Shown here in pieces: positions 32,960-42,904 of a stretch of 64,000 bases of DNA (positions are counted from its first letter, which is position 1; every line of letters starts with the position of its first letter). A model generated the notes under the pieces. It ran no database searches. It was not told the DNA's origin and saw only the letters and a list, made by a program, of their open reading frames with translations. The DNA is from Diabrotica undecimpunctata. Lineage: Eukaryota; Arthropoda; Insecta; Coleoptera; Chrysomelidae. The DNA is taken from positions 121,603,411-121,667,410 of the forward strand of contig NC_092811.1 in NCBI RefSeq assembly GCF_040954645.1. The letters are read 5' to 3'. The position numbers were made by a program, and so were the translations under genes.

Positions 32960-35900
32960 CTTTTCAACAGATTGTTCGCCGAAGACTGATGCATTCCGGG
33001 TATGTGCGAATAGACGAACGAATAGTTCTGTGACGAGACGGTACCAGTTCGGCCCCCGGAACTGTGACGGGACTGATGTATTTGAATCGACCTTTACTGT
33101 TCGCCACGAAAGAGAAAAAACTTTGGCGCCATCTTTAAAATACGGGAACAATGAAAAAAGAAAAAATTTGTAATCTTCAAAAAAGTTTGATTGCTATATA
33201 TAATAGATAAGATACAAAAAAAAATGTAAATGTGCCATTTTTTAGTATTCTAGACGGTAATAATACCATAAAGGTAGCTTCAGATTATTTAAAATAATTG
33301 CAATTCAAAATATTTGTTACTGACTAAATAGCTAAACTGTTAAGAGTATTTGTTTTGCTGCTATATCATTAATTTTGATTTCCCTAGACTTTTTCTCGGC
33401 TTATGTCATTTTTAGAAAGGATGATGAAACTGTATTATTAATTTTCTATCTTTATACTTAATAAACATTAATAAATTGTCTTACTAAGGTCCATCCGCTC
33501 AACTCGGGCATATTTTGACAGATTCATAGCTGAAAACCTACAACACAAAAGTTCCTAGCTCACAGTATTAACACCTTAAATAAACTTTTATTATAGACGC
33601 TTTCATTGAAAAAAGAAGAATTATTATAAATAGTGGAAGTGTATACTAAATCCATAAAATTTTGGGTAGTATATATTTAAAAAATATATTTCAGTTGTTA
33701 TAATTTAACATAACTATTTATTATATGGTGCAGATAAATAAATATTGATTGTTGATAATTCGTAGAGTTCTTTTTATTTTATTTACTATTTAGTTTGTTT
33801 ACTAAAATTATTAATATTGCCTATGAGTACGTGTGCTTGGTTGTATAGTAATTTCCAGCCACTTTTAGTCTGTCAAAAAGTAACTAACTTCGCAAAAAAA
33901 TAATTACTAAATTCACAAGACAGTTCGGACTGGGAATAGCGAACCGACTATACCTTAACCTACGTCACTGTCGCAATATTTATTCTTTAACGCGTGTTTT
34001 AAAGAGTATTTAAACTTTCCTACTCTATTGTATACTTGGCTCAAACTTAGGAGGTAGTTATGTCAGAAAATACAAACATCTTCCTTTTTTTGAAATTAGG
34101 ATTTTAGAGTAAAAGATAATACTAGTTTTGAGTATTAAGTATGATGAGACTGACGGGCTGTCAGACATTAAGAAATATAGTTTAATAATATAATTAGTTA
34201 ATACAATATTACCTATCTGACATTACTATTATTTTGCTCAAACTTTGAATTACAAACTAATGCGAATTTTTGTAAAATAGGTATAAATTAATAAATAACA
34301 CGATTTCTTGACACAATTTCCCTTGATGTTGACATTGACAATTATACGTGAAGAAATTCGTTTAATTAATAAATATATATTATGGCAATGTTAAACTATT
34401 TTCCATAGTGCTACAGGTGTCCGCCAATAACACTAAAAACTAAGCTAAATATTAAATAATTATTCCTACATTAAAGTGGTTCCTACGTCATTTAGTCAAT
34501 AATCGGCTCTACTAAAATAAAATACCACGCAGGCGCAGGATTTATCTCGCGAATCCAGACACCCGATTGTTATCCAAATAAGACAAGTGCGACATTCGTC
34601 AAAATTTCGTGTTTTGAAAACATTGTTGGACTGACATGTGTAGAGGTTTTTGTGAAAGTTTTGTCTTGTCTCAGTTTAGTGCAATTATTGTTTTTATGTG
34701 TCAAATTCGTATTAGTACGCGTGGTTCAAATACGTAGTTAGTGTTTTAGTGTACAATGCTGTTTTCCCGGTAGTTAACCTTGAATTATTATAAGAATTGT
34801 TAACCTAGGACAAGCACCCAAACTTTGTGATTACCACCAAAATCGTAAGTGATTTTTGTTTAATATTTAATCGACAAAACACAGCGTCAAAACAAATAGA
34901 TATATAATTCATAAATTGTTTTTGCTTATTCACAAAAAATGTAGCGGTGATTTGTTGTTTTATGTTTCGAAACTTTCTCTTTCCGTAAAAAGTTACTGAA
35001 GACTGTTTTAAAAATACTTACGTAAGTAAGAATTTAATTTGTAAGCATGGGTAAATATATATGGGAGTTTTTCGTGGAAATAACATGCGGTTACGACTGT
35101 TTCTATTTATCTGTCATAGGGTTTCCTTTTCTGATAAGACAACTTGCCGCAGTTATCATTAAGTCGGTTTTTCTTTAAGAATGTGTATTAAAATGTTTGA
35201 ACTCCAAATACCTAACACTTTTTTTACTTTTAATAAAGGTAATTAATATTGATATTGCCCTACTGACTTTACTCTGCGTTATTTAGAATCGTGTTATTGC
35301 TGTTTATGAAGTGAATGAAACTGATGTAATACTGATTCGATCGTCATTGTAGTAGTAGATATTAAAAAAGTGTACTTATTGTTGTTTTGTTTATAGAAGA
35401 TTGATATAATAATTAAAACACTTGAAAAACTGGTCATTAATAATAAAAAAATGACTTAAAAATAATAATTATTTGAATATTTAGGATTTAAATATCTTCA
35501 TTATATTCCTAGACCAGGGAGGATCTGTAAAAAATCGACTAAATTTGGATGTGAGAGGTGGCATTCGGATTTTTGCAGAAATAGTTAGGTGGTAACTTCA
35601 GTAATAATAATCGACTTATCCTAATACAGCGTCTATATTCTTTGCTAATACTTAAAAATTACTAAAAACATCGATTTTTTTCTACTTTCCTTGCTTATAA
35701 CTTTAAAACAATTCATTTTCGAGCAAAGTCGTAATAAAATAAAATAGTGACAATTAAATTTTTTATAACATACAAGATTTAATTACTTAGATAGACTTAG
35801 GAATTTCAGAATTCGTCCAGAAAATCTTTATAACATAGTACAACAGTCTACCAAATTTGAATAAAATCGATTTAACACATTTCGCATAATTTTGCAATCT

Positions 35901-36358
35901 AATTTTTTTTTAAAATTGAATTTTTTTAAAATTTTGCACAACAAAAACTAGACTATTTTACAAGTTTGCCAAATTTTTTACTTATAAAAACGAACTTAAC
36001 CTATCTAATACTATATGAAATAGAAATCGGAGTATTTTATATAAGTAGGAATGTTTTAAAATATAAACAATTTTTTGGCTTATAAACCATAGAATAACAG
36101 AACAACACATAGAAGCGACACGGCGGTCCAAAAGCGTGTACCATTTTTGTATACGCATGCCCGATTCTGGTTGTTTAACTGTCAAAAACACGTGCTTATT
36201 CTTTAATTCTGGTTGTTTTCGATAGTCCGTAGGCGTCTATGGTAAATACTCGACACATTAAGTGCATTTGACCATTTATATAAATTATTTATAGTTAAAA
36301 GGTTATAGTTATAGTTTATAGTTATAGTTTATAGTTAAAAGTTTAATTTATATTTAAA
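32960..36358. other. Long AT-rich stretch, no coding gene
   Basis: No conserved frame was found. 34.52-34.84 kb stands out and is listed separately. A TTATAG-type short tandem repeat lies at about 36285-36345, just before the THAP exon. Confidence 0.4.
34520..34844 (+). promoter_or_regulatory. Possible promoter / non-coding 5' exon
   Basis: This patch is less AT-rich than its flanks, contains CG dinucleotides (GCGCAGG, ACGCGTGG) and ends in a strong donor, CG/GTAAGTGA-like, at 34845. It could be a 5' UTR exon of a plus-strand gene, for example the one with coding exon 50068-50238. This link is inference only. Confidence 0.25.
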
Positions 36359-36447
36359 ATGTCTGGATATATTTGTGCGATTCGCAGATGTTCATCTGTG
36401 ACAGGAAAAGGAATAAGTTTATTTAGATTTCCTAAGAATAATAACAG
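36359..36447 (+). CDS. First exon of a THAP-domain gene
   Basis: ATG at 36359 opens 29 codons ending at a GT donor (36448-36449). The peptide MSGYICAIRRC, then GKGISLFRFPKNNNR, matches the start of a THAP C2CH zinc finger (CxxxxC, then hxFPxxxxR before the conserved Trp). THAP domains bind DNA in host regulators and in P-element-type transposases. The expected next exon, starting near the conserved Trp, was not found in the following 1.7 kb, which is filled by two MITEs. It may be a gene with a distant exon 2 or a remnant. Confidence 0.55.
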
Positions 36448-36768
36448 GTAATTACTATTGCTTTGTAATTATTATTAGTTATTACATAATAGTATTGGTT
36501 TGACTTTCGAACAGTAAGCCGACGCCGACGTGTCTGTCCGAGCTATAAAAAATAAACTTTGGTCTGCCAAGGGATAGTTCAAAATGAAAACATTAACTTT
36601 GGTGTCAGTGCTATTTCTTTTATTGAAAGACGCAAGTCTCCGAAGGCTCAGGTCAAAAAATCAACAGATGGTGGCCAAGTGTCAGCGCGCTCGAAGACAA
36701 CAATACGAATATAGTATTTTTAAGAAATAAAAATATATAGAGGGTTTTATACACGAGAATATTTGATT

Positions 36769-37160
36769 TAAGAGCCTAGGCGCAAAATTTCGGGCAAATG
36801 TTTTTTAAATGTATTCATTTTTTTCGAATCCTTAAAAAACTAATAAGTATTTTTGAAAAATTTAAACGCAGAATGAAAGTCCACATTATTACTGAGGGCC
36901 AAAAGTCCCCGAAAACTTCTATAATGTTTATTTTAATAAGTTACAGGGGTTAAAAAAAAAAGAGAAAATTTAGTGTGATTTTTAATTTCAAATATCTCAT
37001 TCAAAAAAACTTTTTGTTTATTCTAAGGGACTTTCGGCCCTCGGTAATAATGTAATCTTTCATTCTGTGTTTAAATTTTATAAAAATATTTGTTAGTTTT
37101 CTCAGGATTCCAAAAAAATGTTAAAAAGCATTGGCCCGAAATTTTGCGTCTACGCTCTTA
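36769..37160 (+). mobile_element. TTAA-flanked long-TIR MITE, copy 1
   Basis: A 392-bp fold-back: the left end TAAGAGCCTAGGCGCAAAAT mirrors the right end ATTTTGCGTCTACGCTCTTA, and the arms continue inward, with GGGCCAAAAGTCCC facing GGGACTTTCGGCCC. Both ends merge into TTAA, the target used by piggyBac-type transposases. Non-coding. Confidence 0.8.
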
Positions 37161-37444
37161 AACGAAACAAAGAAATTACTAAAATGCTCAAACTAAAAAT
37201 TGTTGGAAACATAATTAGACCGATAATTGGGAAAATCTTAAAATTCCAACAGAACAAGACTTCAAAATTGCAAAAACATCGTTGCAAATAAACAAACTTA
37301 CATTAAATTATGAAAAAACTAAATAGGTACTCATCTACTTTTTGCTATATACAAAAGTTGTCTGCCAATTTTTAATTCGTTAAATATAAATAAAAAAGAT
37401 CAAATATATGGATCGAAGTACATAAAATATTTAGGAGTTTTAAA

Positions 37445-37815
37445 TTCTTTTTAAATGCAATCATTTTTTTCGAATCCTGAGAAAACTAACAAACATTTTT
37501 GAAAAATTTAAATACAGAATGAAAGATTACATTATTACCGAGGGCCAAAAGTCCCTTAGAATAAACAAAAAGTTTTTTTGAATGAGATATTTAAAATTAA
37601 AAATCACACTAAATTTTCTCTTTTTTTTTTCACCCCTGTAACTTATTAAAATAAACATTATAGAAGTTTTCAGGGACTTTTGGCCCTCAGTAATAATGTA
37701 GTCTTTCACTCTGCGTTTAAATTTTTCAAAAATACTTATTAGTTTTTTCAGGATTCGGAAAAAATGAATGCATTTAAAAAAACATTGGCCCGAAATTTTG
37801 CGCCTACGCTCTTAA
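37445..37815 (-). mobile_element. TTAA MITE, copy 2, inverted relative to copy 1
   Basis: The reverse complement of copy 1 with few differences; its outer end (GCCTACGCTCTTAA at about 37802-37815) is intact while the left end lacks the terminal about 30 bp. With copy 1 it forms an inverted pair about 280 bp apart. Confidence 0.8.
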
Positions 37816-37828
37816 GAATTTATATTGT

Positions 37829-38095
37829 GTGATATGCCCACTGTCTATTAATTTTCTGGTTGTTAGCTGTCATTGGCGGCTTGGCCACGTAACTTCAAAG
37901 GACTGTCGCTTCTCTGTTTATAAACAAATAGAATATCTCGGTAACTATTGGCTTAAATTAAATCCAAAAACGGCGTTGGAAAAGACTCGACAAGACGTTT
38001 CTTATAAAAGAAAAAAAATTGAATTACGAGCAGTGGTTCCTGAGACACAACCGGTCAAAGTTGACAGGCATTTGCGACGAAGTTATAAACAATAG
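37829..38095 (+). other. Unrecognised 88-codon frame
   Basis: Non-ATG at its annotated start. It encodes a basic C-terminus (VSYKRKKIELRAVVPE, RHLRRSYKQ). It could be a downstream exon of the THAP gene at 36.4 kb or chance. No domain recognised. Confidence 0.2.
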
Positions 38096-38441
38096 GATGA
38101 TAATCTTTAAGCCATTACCTTTTTTGTTCGGAGCTCTTTCTGGATAAAAATTTTCATATCTTCAAGATATTTATAACATCTATTAATAATAATAAAAACC
38201 ATCGGTATTGCGCGTGAAAATTACCAAAAAAATTAGGTTAAAGCAAAATAAATTTCAAATATCAAAACCGGTACTTATACGTAAAAAAACGTATTTTTTC
38301 GGCTTCCAATGAAGCAATTTTTTTTTTCAATTTTTGACGACGTAACTGGAATAGAGACATCTAAAAAACGCATTACCAAATGCCGGAGATGATTTAGTAT
38401 TTTTTATTAAATGATGCTTTAAACATATTAGTTATTGTGGA
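38096..38441. other. AT-rich stretch, nothing seen
   Basis: No frame, repeat or signal recognised before the hAT-like MITE. Confidence 0.4.
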
Positions 38442-38606
38442 CAGTGGCGCACCCAGGGGGTTTTTGGGGGTTAACCCCCCCCCAGGTCCCTATTCCGAGA
38501 CTGTTACTCACAAATTTTAAGGATTCAAAATGGAGGTAACATCATAAAAAAAAATTCGGTGACCAACCAAAATCCCCCCCAGAGACAAATTCTAGGTGCG
38601 CTACTG
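38442..38606. mobile_element. hAT-like MITE
   Basis: A 165-bp element with imperfect 16-bp inverted ends (CAGTGGCGCACCCAGG / CTAGGTGCGCTACTG) and an 8-bp target duplication with one mismatch (ATTGTGGA at 38434-38441, GTTGTGGA at 38607-38614). CAGTGGCG-type ends and 8-bp duplications fit hAT. No coding capacity; the inside is C/G homopolymer-rich. Confidence 0.85.
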
Positions 38607-38619
38607 GTTGTGGAGAACC

Positions 38620-39120
38620 ATTTCTTCAGGTTTTTAACCATAATATTCTCCTTGAAGGATTATTTTCAGTAATCTGTATTTAGTGCCGTTTCTCATTCTG
38701 TATCCGAGATATTATAATAACTTTCTCCTTTTAATCGTATACATAACTTTCTTTCCCCATTCTTGTCTCGTTGTTTATCTTGTTCGACCATTATATCCTT
38801 AGGATTCTTCTGTATAGCCACATCCCGAAGGCTAAAAGTTTTTTCTCCATCGCTTCAGTAAGTGTCCAAGATTCAACTCCGTAGTATAATATCGAGAAGA
38901 TATAACATCGTAGGAGCCGTACTTTTATCTCCAGATTAAGGTTGTGGCTTTTAAAAAGTTTGGCCATGTTGTTGAATGCACTCCTAGCCTTCTCTATTCT
39001 ACATTTTACTTCTTGTGAGTGATTCCATTGATCGTTTACTATTGTTCCAAGAGAGGTAAACTGTTTTACTCGGTCCACTGGTGTATTCTTGAAAAGCAGT
39101 TGGACGTCTCTAATTTTATT
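38620..39120 (-). pseudogene. LINE fragment C (palm/thumb)
   Basis: Minus-strand frame with LLFKNTPVDRVKQFTSLGTI, then CRIEKARSAFNNMAKLFKS and ILYYGVESWTLTEAMEKKLL, with broken MYTIKRRKLL and MRNGTKYRLLKIILQGEYYG to about 38.63 kb. It is part of the same family as the copies immediately upstream but represents the segment missing from copy B. The 3' end is lost near the hAT-like MITE. Confidence 0.75.
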
Positions 39121-39138
39121 TTTGCTTCTTCTTCTTCT

Positions 39139-39755
39139 TCACGTGCCATCTCCTCTAAGAAGGTTGGCAACCATCATGGCAATTCGCACTTTCGACGCCG
39201 CTGCTCTAAAGAGGTCAGCAGAAGTGCAGTTAAACCAAGCTCTCAAATTATTTAACCAGGAGATGCGTCTTCTTTCGTGGCTCCTTCTACCCTGTATTCT
39301 TCCTTGCATTATTAATTGCAACAAGTTATAACGCTCACCTCTCATGACATGTCTCAGATATTGCAATTTTCTGACTTTAATTGGATTTAAAACCTTGTGT
39401 CTTTTTTTTTGTGTTTAGGGACAGTCCGTTTTCTTCACTGACTTCTACCACTCTGTCAACCATTTGTTGTAAATCCTCAAGACATTCCGCTAATAAAATA
39501 GTGTCGTCGGCAAACCGTACATTATTGATTGGTCGGCCATTTACTTTTATTCCCATAGTTAGTTCTTCTAGTGCTTCTTGGATTATTTCCTCTGAATACA
39601 AATTAAACAAAGTAGGAGACAGGACACAACCCTGCCTGACGCCCCTCTCAATCTGTATTTCATTTGAAAAGACGTTGTTTCATTTTACCACAGCGATCTG
39701 ATTATAATAGATAGCGCTAATGATCCTGATGTCTCTCATATCTAAGTTTTTCTTT
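39139..39755 (-). pseudogene. LINE fragment B (RT core fused to its 3' end)
   Basis: Reads motif B GVRQGCVLSPTLFNLYSEEI, catalytic FADD (VRFADDTILLAECLED), then at about 39380 jumps directly to the C-terminus (LQYLRHVMRGERYNLLQLIM, RRRISWLNNLRAWFNCTSAD) and a GAAGAAGAAG tail. The thumb is deleted. Confidence 0.75.
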
Positions 39756-41770
39756 TCAAGTATCTTATTTTTGCTGATGACCATAAATTTACTTTTTGAT
39801 ATGTTTACTTGTAGTCCAAATTTGTCACTTACTTCATTTACTTTGTTTATTAGTTGCTGTCAACTGTCAACTGTTTAAACTGTCTGCAAAAATAACGGTG
39901 TCATCTGCATAGCGGATGTTGTTTAGGCGGTCTCCATTTAAAAGGATTCCATTTTCGCAATTTTACAAGGCTTCACTAAATATTTCCTCTGAATATAGGT
40001 TCAATATATGTGAAAGTATACATCCTTGTCTGACGCCTCGCAGAATCTGGATCGCTTCCATCGTGCGCCACTTCATCTCCAAGATTTGTTCTTGTTGTGG
40101 CTGATTGGTTCCAGTATAAATTTTGTATTATACGCCGGTCTTTCTCATCTATTTGGGCTTTTGTTAGAACATCCATCATTTTTCGGTGTTGAACTGTGTC
40201 AAATGCTTTTTGGTAGTACACAAAGCAGTTTTAGATAGATATCACAAGTTATATCTCTGCATCTTTGAAATAATATCTGTAGACTAAACAGTGCATCTCT
40301 CGTACCTACGTCTTTCATGAATCCAAACTGTGTGTCTTGTATTCTCTCTTCGCATAGCTTGTATATTCTGCGATGTATAATTTTAAGATATAATTAGACT
40401 TATCAGCCTATATTCTCCGCACTTTTTCGCTTCCTGTTTCTTTGGTAACGTAATAAATTCTGAAACTAGCCAATAGCCAATCTTTTGAAATATTGCCTGT
40501 GTCATAGATATTCTCCGTTCGGCTCGCGGAGATAAGAATACGGCCGAATAGGCCCTGCCTGTCGTAAGAGGCGACTTATGGGTAGGAATCGAGAGGTGGA
40601 GAGCCGTCGCTTGAGGTGTCGGGTTTGTAGAAACGCACACGGACGTTTAGGCGTCGGGGTCACCGGTCTACACTCCTAGTATCCGAGACAAGACTCTCGG
40701 GGACCACTCTACTCTCATTCCAAGAGAACCAGGCGAGGTTGAACGAGCTGGGCCCGTACACACCTCTTTTGGCCTTGTGTCAATCGTGGTGTTGGTGTCC
40801 CGGCACGTACCCGCCAGGAGATTTAAGAGTGGTAGAGTGGAAGAACTGTCTACGTGCGAGGTGGAAATTCCTCTGCCTGCGTCACCTATCCGCCTGTGGG
40901 AGGCGATAACGGGTAGATGAGGTAATCGCAACACAGGTACTACCGGGAAGGTGAAGCCCCACGAAATGTGCCTTGCGTACGTGGCGTGGCACCTTCATTT
41001 TGGTGTCGGACTCGTAGGGGCAGTGGAGGGCCTGGAGGCGCTAACGGTCATATAGCCGAAAGGCCAGGTAGACCAGGGTCCTGCCAAATTTTATTTGGAG
41101 GGCACAAAGCATTGCAATGTGTCATAGATATTATTGAAGATTTTACATAGTATTCTTAAAGATTCATCATCAAGAAGTTTAAGAAATTCAGACTTTACTC
41201 CGTCTGGTCCTGGAGCTCTCCCTTCTTTTAGTGATATTATGGCTGCTCTTATTTCTGCCACTAGTATAGGTGGTCCTCTTTCCGTAGGTATTGGGGACTG
41301 GTTCTCTCTCTCATAAAAAAATAAATGTCGTATGTAATTTTTCCAGGTATTATCAATACTCTCTTTATTCACGATTACCTCTCCTATGTCATTAACAAGT
41401 TTACTTTCTCTTCTGTTTTTACATTTGCCTGTAAATTCTCTTACCTTTTTATGCAAGTTGAAGTCGTCGTATTTACTTTGTAGAATTTCGATTTCTTGAC
41501 ATTTTTTCTCCAGTTCTTTCTGTTTGGCTTCTCTGACCTTTCTCTGTATACCTCGTTGTAATGTTTTATACATAGAGTTATTTTTCTTGTTTTTCCTTCT
41601 TTCTTCCATCAGCTGTAAAATCTCTGTCGTCATCCATGTCTTATTCTTACCTTTTCCGTTATTCATAAAATTGTCTGTAATGTCGTCTATCGTTTTATTA
41701 AGGGAATTCTATCTTCTCCTCTATGCTTTTCGTTATATTATCGATTTCTTTGAATTTTCTATTTATTCGA
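39756..41770 (-). pseudogene. LINE fragment A (linker to RT palm), interrupted
   Basis: Minus strand: KTWMTTEILQLMEERRKNKK linker, EGRAPGPDGVKSEFLKLL, LCKIFNNIYDT, then, after the insertion at 40513-41117, SFITLPKKQEAKKCGEYRLI, DTQFGFMKDVGTRDALFSLQ, motif A YQKAFDTVQHRKMMD, LRGVRQGC-like, IRYADDT-like and a C-terminal SKSKFMVISKNKILEKKN. Frameshifts and stops are scattered. It joins fragment B at a homologous position, suggesting recombination between copies. Confidence 0.78.
40513..41117. mobile_element. GC-rich 605-bp insertion with 15-bp TSD
   Basis: Perfect duplication TGTGTCATAGATATT at 40498-40512 and 41118-41132 inside the LINE RT; removing the insert and one copy restores the RT frame. 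The insert is strikingly GC-rich in this AT-rich window. Its left end (GCCTGTCGTAAGAGGCGACT at about 40558) resembles, from memory, a block found near the ends of R1-like insect non-LTR elements, which would place its 3' end on the left. There is no poly(A), no long conserved frame and no clear tRNA or 5S promoter. Probably a SINE or internally deleted non-LTR element. Confidence 0.75.
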
Positions 41771-41799
41771 TAAAAATAATTATTCGGTAAAAATTCGAT

Positions 41800-42190
41800 A
41801 TCTTTTGTTCAGAGTATCCTATCGACAAAAATCAAAAAGAGTTTTAAAAGTAAAGAGTGCAGCTGTTTTTGTGAAATTTTTGCATTTTGCCGCAATTAAA
41901 GTCAGTTTCTATAAAAGTATTCAATAAATAAACGTTGCGCGATTTTTGCCATTTTTTACGATTTTCATGAGATCATTAAAATTTAATACTTCTCCATTAA
42001 TTGGTCACTATGGAATTTCCATTGTTAAAGCGACTGTAGGAAGTCAATTTGAAATATCTCGGCAAAAAATTATCATAGAAACATTTACTTCAGCTTAAAA
42101 TGTTCGTTTTGAATTGTTCTATATCTTTCATTACCCAAACTGCCAACGTTTAAAACTCAATTTTGTTTAAAACTCTTATAAACAAATTAA
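41800..42190 (-). repeat. Dispersed AT-rich repeat, copy 2
   Basis: The reverse complement resembles 13.77-14.0 kb (shared order GATCTCATGA, AAAAAATGGCAAAAATCGCG, TTTATTTATT). Interrupted at 42205 by a LINE tail. Confidence 0.5.
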
Positions 42191-42204
42191 TTCACTACTT
42201 TTTA

Positions 42205-42652
42205 CTACTACTACTACTTGTCGGTTTATAACGTTCTCCGCCGTTTTCCGACTTCCAATCGCCACTTAGACCGGTTGTTCCATAGATCTTCTTCTATGGC
42301 CCTCTCTCTCTCAGTTCTTTATTTATTCCTTCGCTCCAACTTTTTCTCGGTCCACCTCGTTTTCTCTTTCCTTCTGGTTGCCACTTTAGTATTTCTTTTG
42401 GCATTCGTTGTTCGTCCATTCTTTGTAAGTGTCCGAACCAGATAAGTTGTTTTGTTGTTAGGTCATCTGTGATTGTTCGTTTGATTCCCATTATTTCTCT
42501 AATGCGTTCGTTGGTAATCCCTTCTCTTCTAGATCTTCCTGCACCTCTTCTCCAAAAATCCATTTCCGTCGCTTTCAGCGTTGACAGTGTTCTTTCTTTC
42601 AGTGGCCATACCTCACAGCTGTATAAAGTGATACTTTTTTTTTACTATAGTC
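42205..42652 (-). mobile_element. 5'-truncated LINE tail with (TAG)n end
   Basis: Flanked by a 13-bp duplication, TCACTACTTTTTA, at 42192-42204 and 42653-42665. The minus-strand frame encodes a LINE C-terminus: ITNERIREIMGIKRTI, LTTKQLIWFGHLQRMDEQRM, EGKRKRGGPRKSW, ending in TAG repeats. A clean short insertion into the dispersed repeat. Confidence 0.9.
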
Positions 42653-42665
42653 TCACTACTTTTTA

Positions 42666-42904
42666 ACGAACATTTTAACTATAAACTGCTATAACTCTTT
42701 TATTTATAATGATAAAGTAATATGCATCTCCAAATCTACATGGATTATACGTATGTATTGGTTTTTATTCGTTGTGAGCTGACCTCAGAGCGCGTTATTA
42801 AAACGTCCATCTTGGTCAAAAATTAAGATAGAAACAGTTACCAAAGCTTTAAATGTTCATTTTGAGTTGTTCTATAAGGAAATTGTACACCTGAAAATTT
42901 CCAC
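42666..42904. other. Continuation of the dispersed repeat
   Basis: The sequence resumes the AT-rich repeat after the LINE tail; no gene seen. Confidence 0.4.

Noticed and set aside
40383..40934. Minus-strand frames in the GC-rich insertion
   Set aside because: Open only because the insertion is GC-rich; no domain and no ATG context.
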